Shown here in pieces: positions 61,507 through 64,000 of a stretch of 64,000 nucleotides of DNA. The position numbers and the translations under genes were made by a program. Origin of the DNA: FEN-1219 sp963728995 (GTDB lineage: Bacteria > Pseudomonadota > Gammaproteobacteria > Steroidobacterales > Rariloculaceae); contig CAVSMD010000006.1 of assembly GCA_963728995.1 (NCBI GenBank), positions 62,001 through 126,000 of the forward strand, given 5' to 3'. The notes beneath the pieces were generated by a model. It saw only the letters and a list, made by a program, of their open reading frames with translations. It was not told the DNA's origin and did not search any database. The stretch's first letter is position 1; the number at the start of each line of letters is the position of its first letter.

Positions 61507-62354
61507 CTCGGCGGACGAATAACCCAACCGCTGCGCTCGCCTCCGCGCTGCTAGGTGCCGCGGCTGCCGCGTTGCCGGCGCAGGTGCTCGCGTTCGGCGG
61601 GCGCTTCCATGTCACCGCGGGCCTGCTCGCCGAGCGGGAGCTCTGCCCGGCCGCGCGAAGCGAGGTGGCCGACCTCGGCGACGGAAAGTCGCTGGGTGAG
61701 ATCGGGCTCTGGGCCGACACGGTCCGTGGTGATCCCGCGTGGGAACGCGCCGTGCCGTGGCACTACATCAACTTCCCCGATCTGCCGGCCGGCGCCGGTC
61801 TCAAGGAGGCGCGAGCCGCGATCGACGCATTCCATCACATTCCGGAAGGCGACGTGCTCACCGCCATCGCGCATTTCACGGCGACGCTCGCGGATCGCTC
61901 GCGGCCGCACGAGCAGCGCAGCGAGGCGCTGCGCTTCGTCGTTCACTTCGTCGTCGACGTGCATCAACCGGTGCACGTCAGTCGCGCAGCCGATGGCGGT
62001 GGAACCGAGGTCGAGGTGCAGGTGGGCGATGACGTCAGAAGCCTGCATGGGTTTTGGGACACAAGCGTGTTCAATCGCCGGGGCGTCGCGCCGGAGCGGT
62101 TCGCGGAGGAGCTCGAGGCTGCTTTCGAGGCCGTGCCCGCCGCTCGCGCGCACGATCCGCCTGAGGAGTGGGCCGCCGAAAGCCTCGCGCTGCGTCCGAC
62201 CGTATATAGTTTTGCGCCGGCCGAAGGCCCTGCCATTCTCGACGACGCTTATCGACGGATGGCGCAGCGCATCGCCGAGGAGCGGCTCGTGCTCGCGGCC
62301 GCACGCTTGGCGGCAACTCTGAACGGGGCGCTCTGCGGCGCGCCGACTCGCTGA
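61503..62354 (+). CDS. S1/P1-type nuclease, probable CTG start
   Basis: A zinc-dependent exported nuclease. The zinc ligands seen are in the region FHHIPEGDVLTAIAHF, the signature VHFVVDVHQPVHVSRAADGG and SLHGFWDTSV. No ATG or GTG gives a signal peptide; beginning at CTG 61503, which overlaps the cytochrome stop, yields TRRTNNPTAALASALLGAAA then AAALPAQVLA, an ideal signal peptide with cleavage before FGGRFH. The alternative TTG at 61572 gives no export signal. In S1/P1 nucleases the mature N-terminal Trp binds zinc through its backbone; here the first mature residue would be Phe. Total 283 residues. Confidence 0.8.
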   Translation: MTRRTNNPTAALASALLGAAAAALPAQVLAFGGRFHVTAGLLAERELCPAARSEVADLGDGKSLGEIGLWADTVRGDPAWERAVPWHYINFPDLPAGAGLKEARAAIDAFHHIPEGDVLTAIAHFTATLADRSRPHEQRSEALRFVVHFVVDVHQPVHVSRAADGGGTEVEVQVGDDVRSLHGFWDTSVFNRRGVAPERFAEELEAAFEAVPAARAHDPPEEWAAESLALRPTVYSFAPAEGPAILDDAYRRMAQRIAEERLVLAAARLAATLNGALCGAPTR

Positions 62355-62511
62355 AGTCGCGCGTGTGGGACGACTGAGACGTTCAAGACCGGTAACGCCG
62401 GAGCGGCGAGCCGGCTGCTCGCGAACCAGCGTCCCTGTGGTTACGATGGGCTGACGACGGTCTGCTCTCCGCGCGGGCAGAACAAACTGGGTTGAAGAGG
62501 GGAGCCTGGGT

Positions 62512-63531
62512 ATGAGAACGCTGTTGCTTTCCGGTTCGCTGGGCGTTGTGCTCGCGATGAGCGCGCTCGCGGTTTTCGGCCAGGCCAACGAAGACGAAGT
62601 GGCCACCGCGATGAAGCGTTATCCGCTCGCGGCGCACGCGGGCGAGGACAGCCACGCCATCGACAGGGCTCCGCCAGGCGCCGTCAACCAGGGCAAGTTC
62701 GACGAAAAGACCTGGAAGTACGGCCCTGCCTGGGACGCCCCCGACGGGGCCAAGATCTGGAATCCCGTCAAGCTCAAGATGATGAAGGGCGAGAAGGTCA
62801 CCGGCGGCACGCTGTACTCGGCCTCCAGCCCGGAAATCTATTGCGCCATGGCCAGTGCGGGATACGACTTCATCTGGGTCGAGCATCAGCACGACGCGCG
62901 TGATTGGCAGGACACGCAGCGCATGTATGCGGCGTGCCCTCATGCTGCGGCCGTGCCCGGCGTGCGCGTTGCATATACGGACGAGCGCGAGGAACAGCAT
63001 GCGCTCGATGCCGGTGCGCTGGTGCTCGTGGTGCCCACGGTACGTTCCTACGAGGAGGGCGTGAGGGCGCGCGACTGGGCCTTCTTTCCGCCGTTGGGGC
63101 GCCGTTCCAATGGCGGCGGCCAGGCCTTCCAGCTCTACAAGGACGTGCCGGGCGGCTATCGGGCCACCGCCAACGACAACATCGTGCTGATCCTGATGAT
63201 CGAGACGCTGGCAGGGCTCAAGGACGCCGACCGCATCGCGAAGATCCCGGGCGTCGCCGCGGTCTTCGCGGCGTCCGGCGATCTCGGTAATCATTCGGGC
63301 TACAAGCAGAGCGACCCCGACTACGAGCGGGAGATCAATATCGTCCACGACGCCGCGATCAAAGCGGGCGTGCGACTGTGCGGTCCGCTGGCCTGGCGTG
63401 ACCGGCCGGACTTCACGTGCTTCCAGGCGGGCAGCGAGACCGGCGCCATCTTGCGTGGCGCCAAAGAGGAACTCGGCAACCTGGCCAACACGCAGGCAGT
63501 GCCCGAGGTTGGGCCCTGGGCGAAACCGTGA
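62512..63531 (+). CDS. Exported HpcH/HpaI aldolase family protein
   Basis: A 339-residue protein with a signal peptide (LGVVLAMSALAVFGQA) and a phosphoenolpyruvate/pyruvate-type TIM barrel: MASAGYDFIWVEHQHDARDW, DAGALVLVVPTVRSYEEGVR, LILMIETLAGLKDADRIAKI then PGVAAVFAASGDLGNHSG. The metal-binding Glu of the IMIET motif and an Asp in SGDLGNH are present; the general-base His may be in VEHQH. Family members cleave or form C-C bonds with pyruvate in the cytosol; an exported version is unusual and its substrate is unknown. A good AGGGG lies about 12 nt before the ATG. Confidence 0.85.
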   Translation: MRTLLLSGSLGVVLAMSALAVFGQANEDEVATAMKRYPLAAHAGEDSHAIDRAPPGAVNQGKFDEKTWKYGPAWDAPDGAKIWNPVKLKMMKGEKVTGGTLYSASSPEIYCAMASAGYDFIWVEHQHDARDWQDTQRMYAACPHAAAVPGVRVAYTDEREEQHALDAGALVLVVPTVRSYEEGVRARDWAFFPPLGRRSNGGGQAFQLYKDVPGGYRATANDNIVLILMIETLAGLKDADRIAKIPGVAAVFAASGDLGNHSGYKQSDPDYEREINIVHDAAIKAGVRLCGPLAWRDRPDFTCFQAGSETGAILRGAKEELGNLANTQAVPEVGPWAKP

Positions 63532-63663
63532 TCTGCTGCAGAACATGAACTCACTAGCCTTCCGCAAGGGGGGAACCTCGTCTGTGTTCTCGACACCCAC
63601 GGAGTTACAAGGTGCTTCGGAACTGTACGGCCAAAGCACTTGCGGCCGCCGTCACCGGGGCTC

Positions 63664-63852
63664 TTGAACGCGCTCGATCTACACGCCTTCACGCCGCCGT
63701 TGCGGTTGCCGCGCATCGAGATCTCGCAGCATTGGCACGAGCGGTTCCATCGCAAGCTCGGCAATCAGTGGATTCGCGGCGTCTTCGCCGAGCTGTGCTC
63801 CGTGCGGGCGGCGGCCGGCGCGGAGCGCGCGCGGTCGGCCACGAGCGATTGA
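63664..63852 (+). pseudogene. C-terminal fragment of a LysR-family regulator
   Basis: About 62 residues, LNALDLHAFTPPLRLPRIEI then SQHWHERFHRKLGNQWIRGV and FAELC, match the end of LysR substrate-binding domains (the LYWH..F...P.N.WLR pattern). The DNA-binding domain and most of the sensor domain are absent; upstream is the tail of the aldolase gene and 130 nt of non-coding sequence. It is a remnant, probably of a regulator that once served this region. Confidence 0.55.
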
Positions 63853-64000
63853 TACGCGAGCCGCGTCATCGCGTCGCCCTCGTGCACTTCGTGCGCGCCG
63901 GCGTCAGAAACCGCGCCGAAGACTCCGAAGATAGCCGACGACGGCGTGCTGCTCGTCGATACTTCGGCGCGCCGGATCCTGGCCCACGTGAGGCAGAGGG
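63765..64000 (-). other. Possible partial ORF at the right window edge
   Basis: The minus strand is open from the window edge to a stop at 63765, encoding IFGVFGAVSDAGAHEVHEGD then AMTRLAYQSLVADRARS. I do not recognise it and it overlaps the LysR remnant antisense, so it may not be real. Confidence 0.2.

Noticed and set aside
1..64000. CRISPR arrays, prophage structural genes, insertion-sequence transposases and rRNA genes
   Set aside because: I looked for regular spacer-repeat patterns, transposase or capsid motifs and rRNA landmarks, and saw none.

Overview
The window reads as a high-GC chromosome segment of a gammaproteobacterium. The evidence is gene content and order: prs-rplY-pth-ychF beside tRNA-Gln and lolB, prfA-prmC, gatCAB next to mreBCD, and mrdA-rodA-mltB-rlpA-dacA-ybeD-lipB. 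A finer placement, such as an uncultured relative of Steroidobacterales or Nevskiales, is a guess from the accessory content (PQQ dehydrogenase, molybdenum hydroxylase, duplicated-permease ABC protein) and cannot be settled here.

Layout. 1-6.4 kb: a signalling cluster with an HD-GYP-like protein lacking the HD pair, a three-PAS histidine kinase, a single-domain response regulator, and a REC-GAF-PAS-GAF-GGDEF-EAL protein whose GGDEF site is degenerate but whose EAL site looks intact. 6.4-6.6 kb: a short remnant resembling the C-terminus of ATP synthase gamma. 6.7-16.5 kb: housekeeping genes for translation, PRPP synthesis and outer-membrane lipoprotein sorting. ispE and hemA, often found in these neighbourhoods, are absent, and an mscS 5' fragment sits where hemA could be. 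16.5-19.1 kb: a small-ORF/nucleotidyltransferase pair and two exported carboxymuconolactone-decarboxylase-like proteins. 19.1-19.45 kb: two opposed copies of a palindromic repeat. 19.45-22.9 kb: a PQQ dehydrogenase with three frame breaks, a dihaem cytochrome c and a frame-broken Calx-beta protein. 23-27.1 kb: hslO and gatB-A-C. 27.2-36.8 kb: a continuous cell-shape and peptidoglycan run from mreB to lipB, with many 4-nt stop/start overlaps. 36.8-42.6 kb: an unknown membrane-protein/long-coiled-coil operon, then a manA-like gene and alr. 42.7-43.3 kb: a 2OG oxygenase.

43.4-46.7 kb is a small island. It lies between tRNA-Arg(ACG) and a displaced second copy of that tRNA's 3' half. It carries three toxin-antitoxin modules (one intact, two with a damaged toxin) and a DUF6933-like gene, but no integrase. 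46.8-54.9 kb holds a duplicated-permease ABC protein, a YtrA-type GntR/ABC operon with a perfect palindromic operator, a Gly-Pro-rich esterase and an intradiol dioxygenase. 55-63.5 kb is an oxidative region: amidohydrolase, two-subunit molybdenum hydroxylase, SoxCD-like sulfite dehydrogenase, S1/P1 nuclease and an exported HpcH/HpaI aldolase. Remnants of a ParE toxin and a LysR regulator also lie here.

One caution governs interpretation. Single-base frame breaks occur in pth, the PQQ dehydrogenase (three), the Calx-beta gene, an ABC ATPase and a RelE-like toxin, and tRNA-Arg has an odd T-arm. Several breaks sit in runs of G or C, so residual consensus error is at least as likely as biology. 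I see no clear new defence or mobile system. The most unusual items are the compensating palindromic repeats, the tRNA-flanked toxin-antitoxin island, the coiled-coil/membrane operon and the small-ORF/nucleotidyltransferase pair.
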